Below, piece after piece: positions 1 through 11,896 of a DNA stretch of 64,000 bases (position 1 is the first letter of the stretch; each line of letters opens with the position of its first letter). Made by a program: the position numbers and the translations under genes. Source of the DNA: Anticarsia gemmatalis (taxonomy: Eukaryota > Arthropoda > Insecta > Lepidoptera > Erebidae); the NCBI RefSeq assembly GCF_050436995.1, contig NC_134747.1:2921501-2985500 (forward strand), read 5' to 3'. The notes under the pieces are model-generated. The model saw only the letters and a program-made list of their open reading frames with translations. It was not told the origin of the DNA and searched no databases.

Positions 1-1977
1 AGTTAACAAGCATTTTTATTCAAATTCAAGTAACTTGTAGATTTGTTACAGAAAATGAATATAAAAAAGAATTTTAATTTCAAACGTAAATAATGAACTC
101 ATTAATTAAAACTGGAGGTAATCATTTAAAATAACGCGTTTTTAAGAATTTATAACAAAACAAAATGAATAAATAACGCGATAAACTGTATTTTTAAATG
201 CGTAGCATTTGTTTAAACATTTAAAACTACGACACAACGAATGTTAATATCAAGGTTCTACAGTTTTAAGTTGCTACGCCGTAGACTTAATGTGCTACGA
301 CATTACCACAGTGACATAAGATAAGTGCGTATATAATGTGCTACAACACATTTCACGAGTTACGATATTTTGCTTGTTCTAGTAGTGCGGTGGCACATAG
401 TTTCAATGTTTGTATAAATTACCAATGATGACCGGATAGCCATATTAAAAAATCACAGTGAAAAATACATTTATAAATAATTAGTTTCTTTCAGAGCTTT
501 TTTTAGTTGTGGTTACTAAGTTAGCAGCAAGAAAACATTTCTAAATTCTTTCATGTTTTAGATAAATTTAGAAACAGATATATAGCAACTACTACTAAGT
601 ATTCATAACACAAATATTTACCAGTGATATTGTAGAAATTATTACATAACTAGACCCGTTAAAATGTAACTTTAAGGCCAATTTGTAGTAATTTTGAGCA
701 ATAAAGTAATTTATAGAAGTCCTTAACTGTTCCCAAAAAAACATTGTCACCATACTCGCGGCACAACTTTGATATCTTCTGTAGTCAATGTCATATGAAA
801 GTTTATGATTTATGTGCTGATCCCCATAAGAGAACGACACACGTATCTCACACGATAATGGAAAAGTACTTGAACTTTAGAAAATCTACAAAGTTCCTTT
901 TGTAAAGACAATTTATCATATTTTGCAGTGGTTTGGATGTGAATGAAGTGAAACAGTTCTAAAAGTAGTCACAGAACTTATAAAACTTTAGAATCTACAC
1001 TTTATATAAATGTAGAAAAAAAAACATTTTCTTCTCCATGCATAATTTTCTCTAGTAATAAAATGTTATTTAGTGTGACAAGATAGAAAGGTTCTAATAG
1101 TGACTGTGAGGTATTACTTCAATAATCGGTTACAACCTGTGAAATAAGACATACTTACAATTTAAATATTTATGTACATATGTCACCGACTTACCTGAAA
1201 ATAAAAAGAAAATGTTAGTTAAAATTCAAATATATATTCTTAATTACTTAACGACAAATATTTTTTGGATTAATTTTATTACACATTCAAACGATTATTT
1301 ATTCTAGCAACATAACCTTAGAAATAATCTGAATAAATAATATAATTTGACATTAAGATGTTATTTAACATTAGAACTAAGTTGTATCAAAGAATTACAT
1401 AATTAGCCCTATAAATAGTTAAAAATAATCATAAAAATCGCTATTACTCTATACCTACCAATCGTGAAACTAAACGTCATTTTTCTTACTTTACCTCGAA
1501 TGTAGAGCTCCATTAAAAGCTCAGAGGGGCGCCAACTCGACCAACCACGATAGGTCCCGACAGCGTTTGATATTGTGAAGTGAAGGGGTCTTTTTAATTT
1601 GTCAGGGTTATAACGAAAAGTGCGACGGAGTGGCCGGAATGTTGTAAACGTGAAGTTAATATTGCGATTTTTAAGTCGCTTATTATATGAAGTTTTCAAA
1701 AAGTGGTGTTTTCTAAAATGCCGAGTAAAAAAGTTACATTTTTCGACAATTAGGAATACGATTTACCTGTGTTAAATAATTACAATCGCAACTTTATTAT
1801 CGCCTTGTACCATGTTATATGTCAAAAGAAGATAGAATAGCTGATAGCCAATTTCTATAATTGAAACAGACAATCATTGGTAAAGTCCTCAATAGTAAGT
1901 AAACCGATTTAATATCGATAACGATAAAATACGATGGAAAAAAATATTAATTACATAAAAAAAATCTCCTGAACTAA
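1..1977. other. No recognisable feature
   Basis: This is AT-rich DNA with short open frames on both strands, the longest being 96 codons on the minus strand at 1409-1699. None has a recognisable domain, start context or splice context. No repeat or RNA gene was seen. Confidence 0.6.
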
Positions 1978-2162
1978 GATTTTTTTGTGTGTTGCGGGGA
2001 CTTTTACAAATACAAATAAACAAATAACGGACACAAATTACTACTAGACCCGAAACAACTATTTGAGATTCCCACATAAAAAAGTTATGTGTAGGAATCA
2101 AACACGCGGCCTCGCGACGCAATTATAGCGGCGAACTTAACCATTGCGCCGCAGAAGCAGTC
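1978..2162 (-). mobile_element. tRNA-derived SINE, minus strand
   Basis: Read on the minus strand, the element starts near 2162 with a tRNA-like head. A box A-like stretch (GGCGCAATGGTTAAG, plus 2137-2153) is followed about 35 bases later by a box B-like GTTTGATTCC (plus 2093-2102). The body then runs through a segment shared with the fragment at 2757-2842 and ends near a T/A-rich stretch around 1980. A head of the type GGCGCAGTGGTTA...GGTTCGATTCC is typical of lepidopteran tRNA-derived SINEs. The head has lost tRNA folding and the body carries no open frame. Target-site duplications were not clear, so the ends are approximate. Confidence 0.6.
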
Positions 2163-2756
2163 TACTAGTGTAGTCGTTATCAGATATTTATAAATCTATC
2201 AACATAGAAAAACTAATAGTAACTACTATTTATCTAATTTAGTTCAATGGAGACCACAATTCCAAAAATATAACAATATGGTTAAAACAATTTTGATACT
2301 TTTGTTCTCCTACACAAACAAAATAAATTCAATACACAAGGTTCAGTTATAGAAATAACTATAAATATACGGAGTTAGGAAATGAATTCAAGCACTCAGC
2401 GTCCAGACAACGGCCGTTACATACAAAATTCAACGCCCATCCGCTCCCATATATAAAAATAGTACATCTGTTTCAGTACTAAAAGGAAAGGCTCGCTTTA
2501 CATATTTGTGTGAAAACTTCGAATAAATATGTGACGATTGAAACCAAAGAATACGAATTATTTAGGCACCGAAATATAAAAATCATTTCTGTTTTGCTTA
2601 CGTCACCGAATATATAGTAGTGGAATTATTTGTTTGATACTTTGGGCAAAAACATATTATTATTGAGTTTTGAAAGTAATATTTTACCTATTCTAATCCT
2701 TTAGACGTTGACTTTGCGTGGTTTTACAATTAAGACAGACTAAGTCGTATGCATAT

Positions 2757-2842
2757 GTCGCGGAGTCTTTTACGAACATACAAACAACGAACACAAAGTA
2801 CAACTAGGCTCGAAACAATAATTTGAGGAACACGAGAGAGGA
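2757..2842 (-). mobile_element. Truncated copy of the same SINE body
   Basis: The stretch ACACAAAGTACAACTAGGCT followed by CGAAACAATAATTTGA matches, with substitutions, the body of the SINE at 1978-2162 in the same orientation. The tRNA-like head is missing, so this is a 5'-truncated or decayed copy. Boundaries are approximate. Confidence 0.45.
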
Positions 2843-4777
2843 TTTTATAGAGATGGTAAAAACATTTCATATCCCGATGAAAAATAAAAGTTTATTTACG
2901 AATGAAAGCAAAACAACATTATTTTATAAACCGTCGATACAACATTTCAGCAATGAAAGCGTCCAGATTGACCGGAACTGCAGCCAATAAATTTGGAACA
3001 AACCAAAGGAAATACGACATAAAAGCCTTATTCAGCTGAGTATACTTTTATTTATTTGTTTTACCATAACATGATAAATATTTAAGTAGCAATTTCTTCA
3101 CCATTTCAAATCACGTACTCCATGGATCCACACCATGCTTCTCTTGAGAGAAATGATCAGACAGGTCCATAAGTCGATTGTCTTGTATAAATCCGTCTGG
3201 AAGGAAGAATTGGCTTCAATCTGGACATGCCCTGTCCATTGTACAGACCCCAAACAGTCGTCTCCTGAATAATATAGAAGGAGGTACAGTATGGCCGATT
3301 TATTTCAATTTTCCTTTACTTGTCGAAGTTAGAGGGGCTGGGGGATCGCGAAAACATGCTATTTCAGTTTTCGCTTTTTTGTTTGAAAGCGGCAAACTGT
3401 TGCTGGACGATGTTTTATGTATCGAGTTGTTTTCGGTTTTGTTGGTATTACTGTTTATGATGTGGACGGTGTTTGAATTTTATATCGTTTTGTGAGTGTA
3501 GCTCGTATCTCACGTAGTGGAATCAAATATATCATGAGGCAAAAAATGGTTATAAAACGTGTTGATACTTCTTTGTTCAATTTTGACCGTGATTGTTACT
3601 TAAAGCGTCTTTGTGACATAGTGACACAAAGACAATTTTAAATAATACTAAACTAATATTATTAATAGAATTTAATTATAGTTTGAACAATCATAAACTT
3701 AAGAAATACGATCTGACTGTTTCCTTTTACGTCGAGAATTGTCAGCAATTACCAGTGTAAAATGTCTTACCAACTTTTTAAGGAACACTTAAAATTTTAT
3801 CACTGCTGCTATGCATTTGAAATACATAAGTCATAGAATAAATATCTATAATACTTTCTCCTGCGTATACAACGATAAAGAAGTCATATTTCTACGTCAC
3901 AAGGAACCTCCTATCGCATCACAGATAATATCCGACTACCCTCCATGGCATCTCGTTTTGAAGAATCACACTCAGTTCATTTCAGACTGTTTTTACCCAT
4001 ACGCACCCATTGTGGGGACGGACATTGAATATAAAAATGTACTTTGATAAACCTACTCGGCATTTTGTTTTTCTTCATGTTAAAGGTTTGGTTTTCACGT
4101 ATTATTTTTAGCAGTTAAAGATATCTGATATATTATTTTTATTGGTTTTGCTTATTATTTTATTGTATTCGATCGATTTTCATAAGGTCCCCTACTCATT
4201 CGAAAACATTTTTTGTGATATTTAATTTCAAAAAATAAGTTAAAGATGAAAGCAACGCGCATAATTGACCGTAAAATTACACCTAAAAGAAAAATTGCGA
4301 CACTGGAGACCTTTTTCCTATTTATTCGCTAAAACAACTATGCAATGAATACCATTTGACAGACATACCCACACGCATCTAACTACTTAACAAAGCTGTT
4401 TCACAATATAAGCATTAAATCACTCGCCCTGACAAACATTAAAAACTTGGTCACAAACATTGATGTATGGAGTCGAGCAAGTTTTATAACAAAAGTTCAT
4501 TTTCATGTACGCACCAAAACAACGTTCGGTTAAGACGCATCTATACAGGACCGACAAATCTAAAGACCGAAGACCGAAGTCAATTTGAATATTTTTTTCT
4601 TAGAAAGCATGTGCCTATACGGTAATTCAATTTTAAAGGAAGTTTTTGTACTGTTTATTGGGCTTTTATATGTGGCCTGTAATAGCTTTTGCGTCATTAT
4701 CATGCTAGCAGCTAAGAGACTATTGCAGGACTACCAAGGCGAAAATGACATAAAATTCTAGTTTAATTTGTTACACT
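2843..4777. other. No recognisable feature
   Basis: This stretch holds a 105-codon stop-free frame at 3178-3495 (+) that begins with TTG. Its C-terminal half is hydrophobic and it matches no family I recognise. Nothing else stands out. Confidence 0.5.
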
Positions 4778-4842
4778 GTTGGCTCAGTACATACTGAATG
4801 TAGTGCTCTGAACACACTACATTCAGTATGTACTGAGCCAAC
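4778..4842. repeat. Perfect 28-bp inverted repeat (hairpin)
   Basis: Arms 4778-4805 and 4815-4842 are perfect reverse complements separated by a 9-base loop (CTCTGAACA). A transcript from either strand would fold into a long uninterrupted hairpin. It could be a very short foldback element, a replication-generated palindrome or a small-RNA precursor. The absence of bulges is unlike most animal pre-miRNAs. Confidence 0.9.
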
Positions 4843-5561
4843 AATGGACACATTTTTGATGAAGAAAACCATTTTTTATTCGTCTTTGACTCATTATTAT
4901 CGATGAATGCAAGATCCCATGAAACACACGGTATAAAAATTACTCTAAAAATTACCAGTGCCATTTTTATTCGTAATTATATAGAAAGTCTTTAGGAATT
5001 CTCCAAACACTTCCAAAATACCAAAGAAATAAGATTCTTATTTTACTTACAAACAGTATGCACAAACCTTTACAGTTGTAAACGTCAGAAACGCTAGATG
5101 GATTTATGAAGGCCCTTTTTCTACTTCAAAAGAATTTAGTGACGAAACATTAACAATTTAATAGTGTTTTAATTGTCTTTTGTCTGGTTTGACATATCAT
5201 TGTTCCGTGATCCAAGGGATTTTTACGAGAGATTTATTCGTACCATGTGCTGTGTATTTTTGGGTAAAGAATCGTCGTCGGAATTTTTATGGAATCCTAT
5301 GTTGAAACTACTGAATGTTAGGATTTTTGACAATGTGGATTTATATTTTAGTAAAAATACTTCTATCACCAAGCGAATCAGATTATAAAGCTAGGCAACA
5401 AATTTAATCAAGAGATCAATTTTAATACTACTGATATCTAAGTTCTATAGAAACGTTAAAGTTATTTCGGTTCTATAAATAACGTGTAATAAAAAGCACC
5501 GTTTAATTATAGAAAGCCCCAAAGTATCATGTCTTATTAGATATTTACACTATTTTTTATA
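4843..5561. other. No recognisable feature
   Basis: AT-rich DNA with only short chance frames, for example 71 codons at 5173-5388 (+). Nothing was recognised. Confidence 0.5.
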
Positions 5562-6206
5562 CAAGTACTAGTAAAATATCGATATAGACTGAAAATAGGG
5601 AAAGACGCTTGCCCTGCGTAATCCTCTATCCCTAATACTGAGATGAAACAGATTAATTAACAATTACGTCAACTATATCAAATGAAAAATGAATCTGTAA
5701 TCAAAAAAGGGGTCATCTCGTTGCCTTATAAATCAACCTAACACATATCCTTCTAAAATAGAACTAAATCTATAATCTCTTGCCTTCCTTGACCCAACAC
5801 ATACAAACAGGACAACTTAGTACAAGCACGTTGCAGCACAGATTCAATGCAAATAACCCAAGCAACGCATACTAATACCAACATCTGAACATTTGCATAC
5901 GAAGCTGCTGCTACAATACTTTGACCATCGACATCTGTCTATATTTGAGATACGTTTTGTATTGTATGCTGTATCCGATTTTACAGTTAAATGTATGTAC
6001 TAACTGCTTTTGTAGTTTGTGTTTGAGTGCGTCTGAACGCTTGCGATTTCCACTTGCCGGGTTTAGCAGAGCAATTAGGCTTTTATTTCATTTTACTTTA
6101 AAATATTTGCAGTTGCAGCCCGGTGTCCTAGTATCGTGAATTTTGATACCGTTGCGTAGTACTTATGTTAAGCGGTACCAAGAATATTATTTTCCAGAAG
6201 TGTATT
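5562..6206 (+). repeat. Duplicated segment A, copy 1
   Basis: This stretch is homologous to 8174-8825. The first 170 bases are clearly related but heavily diverged. From 5732 to 6206 the two copies are essentially identical: I found only a 1-base and a 3-base length difference and no substitutions. The identical part contains a 72-codon stop-free frame (5921-6139) that starts with TTG and is rich in Leu and Cys. Its conservation carries no extra weight because the surrounding DNA is equally conserved. The segment ends abruptly where B1 starts. Confidence 0.85.
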
Positions 6207-8143
6207 AGAGTCTGGTTTCGTTTTATTGATAGCTTGTACCTCCCACTTAGCCACTTGCTTTAACGGATAAAGAAAACATCGTGATAAATACTTGCATTAT
6301 AATGTTCTTCACATTTCTGAATGAAATTCAAAGCACCTAAACCGCACTTTAGATAATAGCGTAATAAACCGATTGTCAGAAAATTTCTAAGTTTACTATT
6401 TTAATAATATACAGGAATAAAAGGCACATTACAATCGTAATAAAGATAAAATACGGTTTTAATTACAGAATTTTGCTTCAAAGTTCACAAATCAAAGTTG
6501 AAGGAACAAAAGAGATTATAAGTCAGTTCCAATATTGTGAAATAAAACATAATATTTGATGCACTGAGCTCGACTCGCATCTTGAAATTAAACTTCACTC
6601 ACTGCGCTCTGTAAGTCGGTGGTGAGTTGAACGTACTAAGGTTTCACGTGAGATTTTTGTGAGCTTTAGTAGAATCGAGAAATAATTCAAATAAAATTTG
6701 ATATTTTTGTAAATTTCTCATAATTTATATTAGATCTAGTTTTCAATGTTGCGTGGGTTGAGATATTTAAGTGTTAACACACTGCGGTATTGGAATTAAA
6801 CACTTTTAAAATGCTTTTGTAAATGATAAAAAATCGAGAATCATTAACTTTTACGTCATTTTTTTATGCTTCATTTTGTCGTCAGAACTTTATCAATAAA
6901 AAAATATTCCGTCAAAATGTCTGTCGACTGGTGTGATATTTATTATAATAGTATTTGACATAAAAGTACCTACTAGCTTTTTGGCTTAGGCTTACGTATT
7001 TAACATACATACGGAGAGAGTTAAACTTCAATACATTTTGAATCACCATATCACATTGAAAAATATCAGCCAAAATTAGTACTCAAAATGATAAACCAAA
7101 CTTAAGTGAGTGTCAGAGGTAGTGGTCCCGATGTCAGTCGAAGTTACTAACGCCTCACTGTTTAAGTTCACTTGCAACTCAAAAATGTTGTGCAAAGTTG
7201 TTAATTTTACTCATTGTTCTCTTAATAAGTTACTTTATAGCTTGTTTTGAGTTTGTTCATATAGAAGTCTTAGAATTGAGGTTTGAGGTTTTATAAATAT
7301 TATTTTTTGGTTCGATTAGCAATATACTTTTCAATTTATGAATACACTCCTTAGTTATCTTTCTGTAATTAAAAATACGCCATGATTGTTAATCTAAAAT
7401 ATGGCAAATATTATTGTGCTTACAACTTAGAATTAACAAACATATTGGTAGTATTTGTAACATATAAACATAGCGCATAATTCACTTTAATTAGGGATGA
7501 TAAACGAAAATGAAACCATCGGTCTTTTTTATCACTTTTAACCATGATTTATTTTTAACATGAATAATTACAAGCATGGTGGTCCTTTTAAATGTAAAAT
7601 AAGTAAAAATTAAATGCTCTCGTTTTGTAATCTTAATTATGTACAGTCAGAAACACAAACATTTGCATGAAATCCAAAACACCATTTACGTGGCAGTAAT
7701 TTATTCATTATATTTCGTACTTTTCCTTATTCAAGGTTTCGAGTGCAAAGTTCTAAGAATTAATTTACAAAGCGAGTCTGCGACTGATAGAATAGCAGAT
7801 TTCGAATTAAAAACTTGTGATTTAAGAATTAATTTATTAATTTTCTTGGTTTCTGCGCATTTTTATGTGTATTATGGTTATTTTAGTAAGCGACTCGGTA
7901 AATACTATGAATAATCTAGTCACGGCGTCAAAATTAGCATTTGGGAGACAGTGATTTTTTACGAATGACTAAACGCATTATCGAAATGATGTCTTTGCGT
8001 CTTTGTGCACAAATACATTTCTTATGAGTATGACATAGAATAGTCTTAATACCATGACAAGCATGATAGGGGAAACGCGAACTCGATTTTTCGCGAAAAA
8101 ATTCAAACATTTTAAAACATAACGACGGTAATGTATCTTAGTT
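6206..8143 (+). repeat. Duplicated segment B, copy 1
   Basis: About 1.94 kb that aligns from end to end with 11897-13854. Divergence is uneven. The first few hundred bases differ substantially, the middle differs by scattered substitutions and small indels, and 7441-7856 differs from its partner by a single base. An ATG frame at 7639-7914 (91 codons) lies mostly in the conserved block. It carries a hydrophobic segment around residues 17-33 that resembles a signal anchor, but the frame matches nothing I know. Relative to B2, a stretch of roughly 30 bases is missing just after 7856, which extends this frame beyond that of B2. Confidence 0.85.
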
Positions 8144-8173
8144 AATACAATTACTTAAGTAAGTACTTTTAAT

Positions 8174-8825
8174 ACAATTACTGGCAAAAGATCAATACAA
8201 ACTTAAAATGGGGAAGAAAATTTTCCCTGCGTAATCTTCAATCCCTAGTACTAAAATAAAATAGGTTAATTGTAGTTAACAATAACATAAACTGTACCAA
8301 TAGTGAATATACCTGTAATTATAATAAAAAGGAGTTAACTGGGCTACATTTTAGATCAACCAACACATATCCTTCTAAAATAGAACTAAATCTATAATCT
8401 CTTGCCTTCCTTGACCCAACTACAAACAGGACAACTTAGTACAAGCACGTTGCAGCACAGATTCAATGCAAATAACCCAAGCAACGCATACTAATACCAA
8501 CATCTGAACATTTGCATACGAAGCTGCTGCTACAATACTTTGACCATCGACATCTGTCTATATTTGAGATACGTTTTGTATTGTATGCTGTATCCGATTT
8601 TACAGTTAAATGTATGTACTAACTGCTTTTGTAGTTTGTGTTTGAGTGCGTCTGAACGCTTGCGATTTCCACTTGCCGGGTTTAGCAGAGCAATTAGGCT
8701 TTTATTTCATTTTACTTTAAAATATTTGCAGTTGCAGCCCGGTGTCCTAGTATCGTGAATTTTGATACCGTTGCGTAGTACTTATGTTAAGCGGTACCAA
8801 GAATATTATTTTCCAGAAGTGTATT
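8174..8825 (+). repeat. Duplicated segment A, copy 2
   Basis: Partner of 5562-6206. The diverged part runs from 8174 to about 8354 and the near-identical core from 8355 to 8825. Homology stops sharply after GTGTATT. In copy 1 the B segment starts at exactly this point; here about 3.07 kb of unrelated DNA intervenes before B2. Confidence 0.85.
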
Positions 8826-11800
8826 TCATACACTGCAGCTAACATCTTCGGATATAATACGATAATGATTGATGATAAAAAAAACACCCAAGTTACTACT
8901 TGACCCAGGCTAATGAAAACAAAAATGATATGTTCAAAAAGTCCCGTTTTGTTCCAAATAAAAACCAATATCGATAATATTTAACACACATTCTCAAACA
9001 TCCATTTATCCTGAAGAAAATTTTATTTAATTGTTAGACTTCCATCGGTTTTCGGGAATTACGAAATTAATTCAAACGTTTATTTAATATGGCGTGTCGG
9101 GAACACAAAGGGTGGGTCGTAAGTATTAGGGGTGCATATCGTTAGTGCGATTAAATAAAATGTTTAATGCGACAGCTTAGATTATTCCTGTCTGGTTTTT
9201 GCAAAAGTCGAATTGCAATTTCTGTTTGGTATTCAAGAGGTTGGGTTAAAACGCTGATTTAAGTAAAGATGCACGTATCTATAAAATTACTTTCGATTAG
9301 ACTAGGTTTTTTTTATAAAATAAAGGATACTGAAGAAGTTATCAATATTTTACTGCCCTATTAACCCGGGATTTTTCTCTCAGAATGAAAGAAGCCAAGT
9401 AGTAACCAAGTGGGGTATTCTTTAACAATCACAAAAATAACTAAAATTGACTGGTTTCTTCACCATTTTTTTTACTAAAAAACCGTGTGTTGCCTACATT
9501 CTAAACTATTATAAAGTGAATGCTTACACCCTCGGTGTGACACAAACTAATAATTTTTCACTCTCCTACATTATGATTTTTTATTTTTAGCGCTAGTCCC
9601 ACAGTAACAGGATCCAGTTTTTTACTATGCTTTCTTTATTTCAAAAAGAAAAAAGCAATATTTTCTAGTCAGCTCATTAGTGTTTTGTCGCATACACGCT
9701 ACAACCACATTTTGGCACTCTTCCATATTAGTCGCAGAAGCGGAACAAGCCCTTAATCGAGAGAGCAACACGCAATATTATGTTAAATGTTAATAATTAA
9801 ACCTTGTTGCGTCGTCGCAGAGCGGGATAATGGTGTAAATACGTTGTTATTAACGCTTAACGTATTATTATCGTTTTAAATTGTTTAAGAAAGGGATATA
9901 GGAAGATCTTGAAGGGAGTGAAAAGGACGAGGAAAGACATTCATGATAGTGTAATATGTATTTGTTACGATGGCTAGCTTCACTGTAAAATTGATGTTAC
10001 AAATTTGAAGAGATTTGCATAACACACATACCTACTATTCCACAAAAAATATTTTCAATTAAATGTGACCGACACGAGACCAAATAGCTCGCTATTTCAA
10101 AAAGTAATCAAATCTCATGTGGAGCCAAGTTTCTAACCTTACATGTCTTCATACGCTTTGCTTGGCTCATCTTGAGGGGCACTCGCGTGCCTCCAGATAC
10201 ATACCTATACACATTTCCGCACCATAAAAAATAGACAATCGCTTAAGCATTACCATATCTCTCAAAAACTAAAAGGCTTATTTGAATTTAAATATCAATC
10301 AATAGGTTACTAAACATCAAAGTCTCTAAAACTAGCTACAAATTTTAGCTAGCACAAATGCACACCTTGTATCGCACCCGTACGACACCGTCATCTTTCA
10401 AACCCCATATTCCAAGCGCCACACAAATTACGAGGCTGGTAACTAACCAAAAACATTGATTTACATATCCAAGGTACTCGTATTAGCATATTTGGCTCTA
10501 CAGCACTAGATGGGCATCCACGGAATAACGAAAGGAATTTCCATAGTGCACTATGAGATATTACCATAGCAGAATATTCAGGTATCAGGGTATCCCGTCG
10601 TGGTGTGGTCAAAGGTTTTGAAGTAAACTTGGCTTGCAGCTGCATTTAATAAAGGAAGGATTAGCTTCTGCAGAGTGCACAGGTGTGCTAAGTAAAATTA
10701 AGTGTCTTGGTATAGTGTATATATTTAAATATTAATAATAAGTTATCTAAGAGTAGAATTTTCTGTTTAGAAGGCTGACACATATTTACATACAATATGA
10801 GCTGCTTTTGTAATTACTTAATTGTTTGCAGCCACAAAAAAAAATAAGAAAGATATCTATCTGTCTTCAAAAAGAGGGTCAAGCCTGCAGCTTTTATCAT
10901 TTTTCTGTGCTATTATTGAGAATATTCAAGCAGACTTATTCACTTTTGCAAACACAAGTGTTACGCAGTCATATACAGACTTCAGTTGTGTACACACTCA
11001 ATTAATAAAAATCCAAAATTCCTAAGAGAAAACTTCTGAAAAAGAACGACATCGAAGTAATTACGACATGCAATTTAAATCTTCATTATCTAGTAAACTA
11101 GTCGAGTAATTTGGCAGCGTTTATCAAAAGACAAAGGGTTTTACCCATTAGTATTCAACCTCTATCCCTGGGAGGGGTAAACACGGACTATTCTGACAAA
11201 TGGGTGTCACAAATCGTCTATTTGGGACTGAAATGGATCCAATACCTATATGTAAGAAGTTTTGTAGGTATATAGGAATATTGGACGAATCGATTAAGCT
11301 TTATTTGAGTGCTTGATTTTCGAAATAAAATCTAATTTACGACGTGTACGATAACTGCACCAAACAAATATTTGTATAATCCATAATTACTTTAGTTTCG
11401 ATTATTTTGTACCTACTTGTATGTTATTAAAAATCCATTTTAACTAAAACCAAACATTCCGGATATAGCTACTTATATGACCTTAAAAAAAACAAATTAG
11501 ATCCTGAAACCATACTGAAATGTTCAACAAGAAATATTCACATATCTACCGTTTATTTTTGGCTTGCTTTTCTATCAAAAGTCATAATCCAAAAAAAAAA
11601 TATCTTCCTAAAACCTCAATACAATAATATTATTCCCATCTTCAATATAACGAAATCTACAAGAAATACCGTTTCATATAACAATATCGTGTAAACGTAT
11701 AAACCTAAATGTCCTTTTGATGTTGTGAACAGATGTTGTAATGGCTGTTTAATACGTACTACATACCCTTAGCGGATTACATTCGGTGGTGAAGGTATAT

Positions 11801-11896
11801 AGGTTAGTATACTTGGTCAAATTGTTAGGAAGATTTTGGTACGATACGAGAGAGAGTGGGGGTAGTAAAATTATCAAGTAAAATTCATGAATGATA
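8826..11896. other. 3.07-kb segment separating A2 from B2
   Basis: In the first copy A and B abut, whereas here 3,071 bases lie between them. I see no terminal inverted repeats, no clear target-site duplication and no recognisable coding sequence. It may be an insertion into copy 2 or DNA deleted from copy 1. The largest stop-free frames (84 codons minus at 10391-10645, 80 codons minus at 11749-11991) match no known family. Confidence 0.6.

Noticed and set aside
3178..3495. 105-codon plus-strand frame with hydrophobic C-terminal half.
   Set aside because: It starts with TTG, and the predicted product matches nothing known; no splice or promoter context.
5921..6139. 72-codon frame perfectly conserved between segments A1 and A2 (second copy 8540-8758).
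   Set aside because: It starts with TTG, and the whole surrounding block is equally identical, so conservation says nothing about coding.
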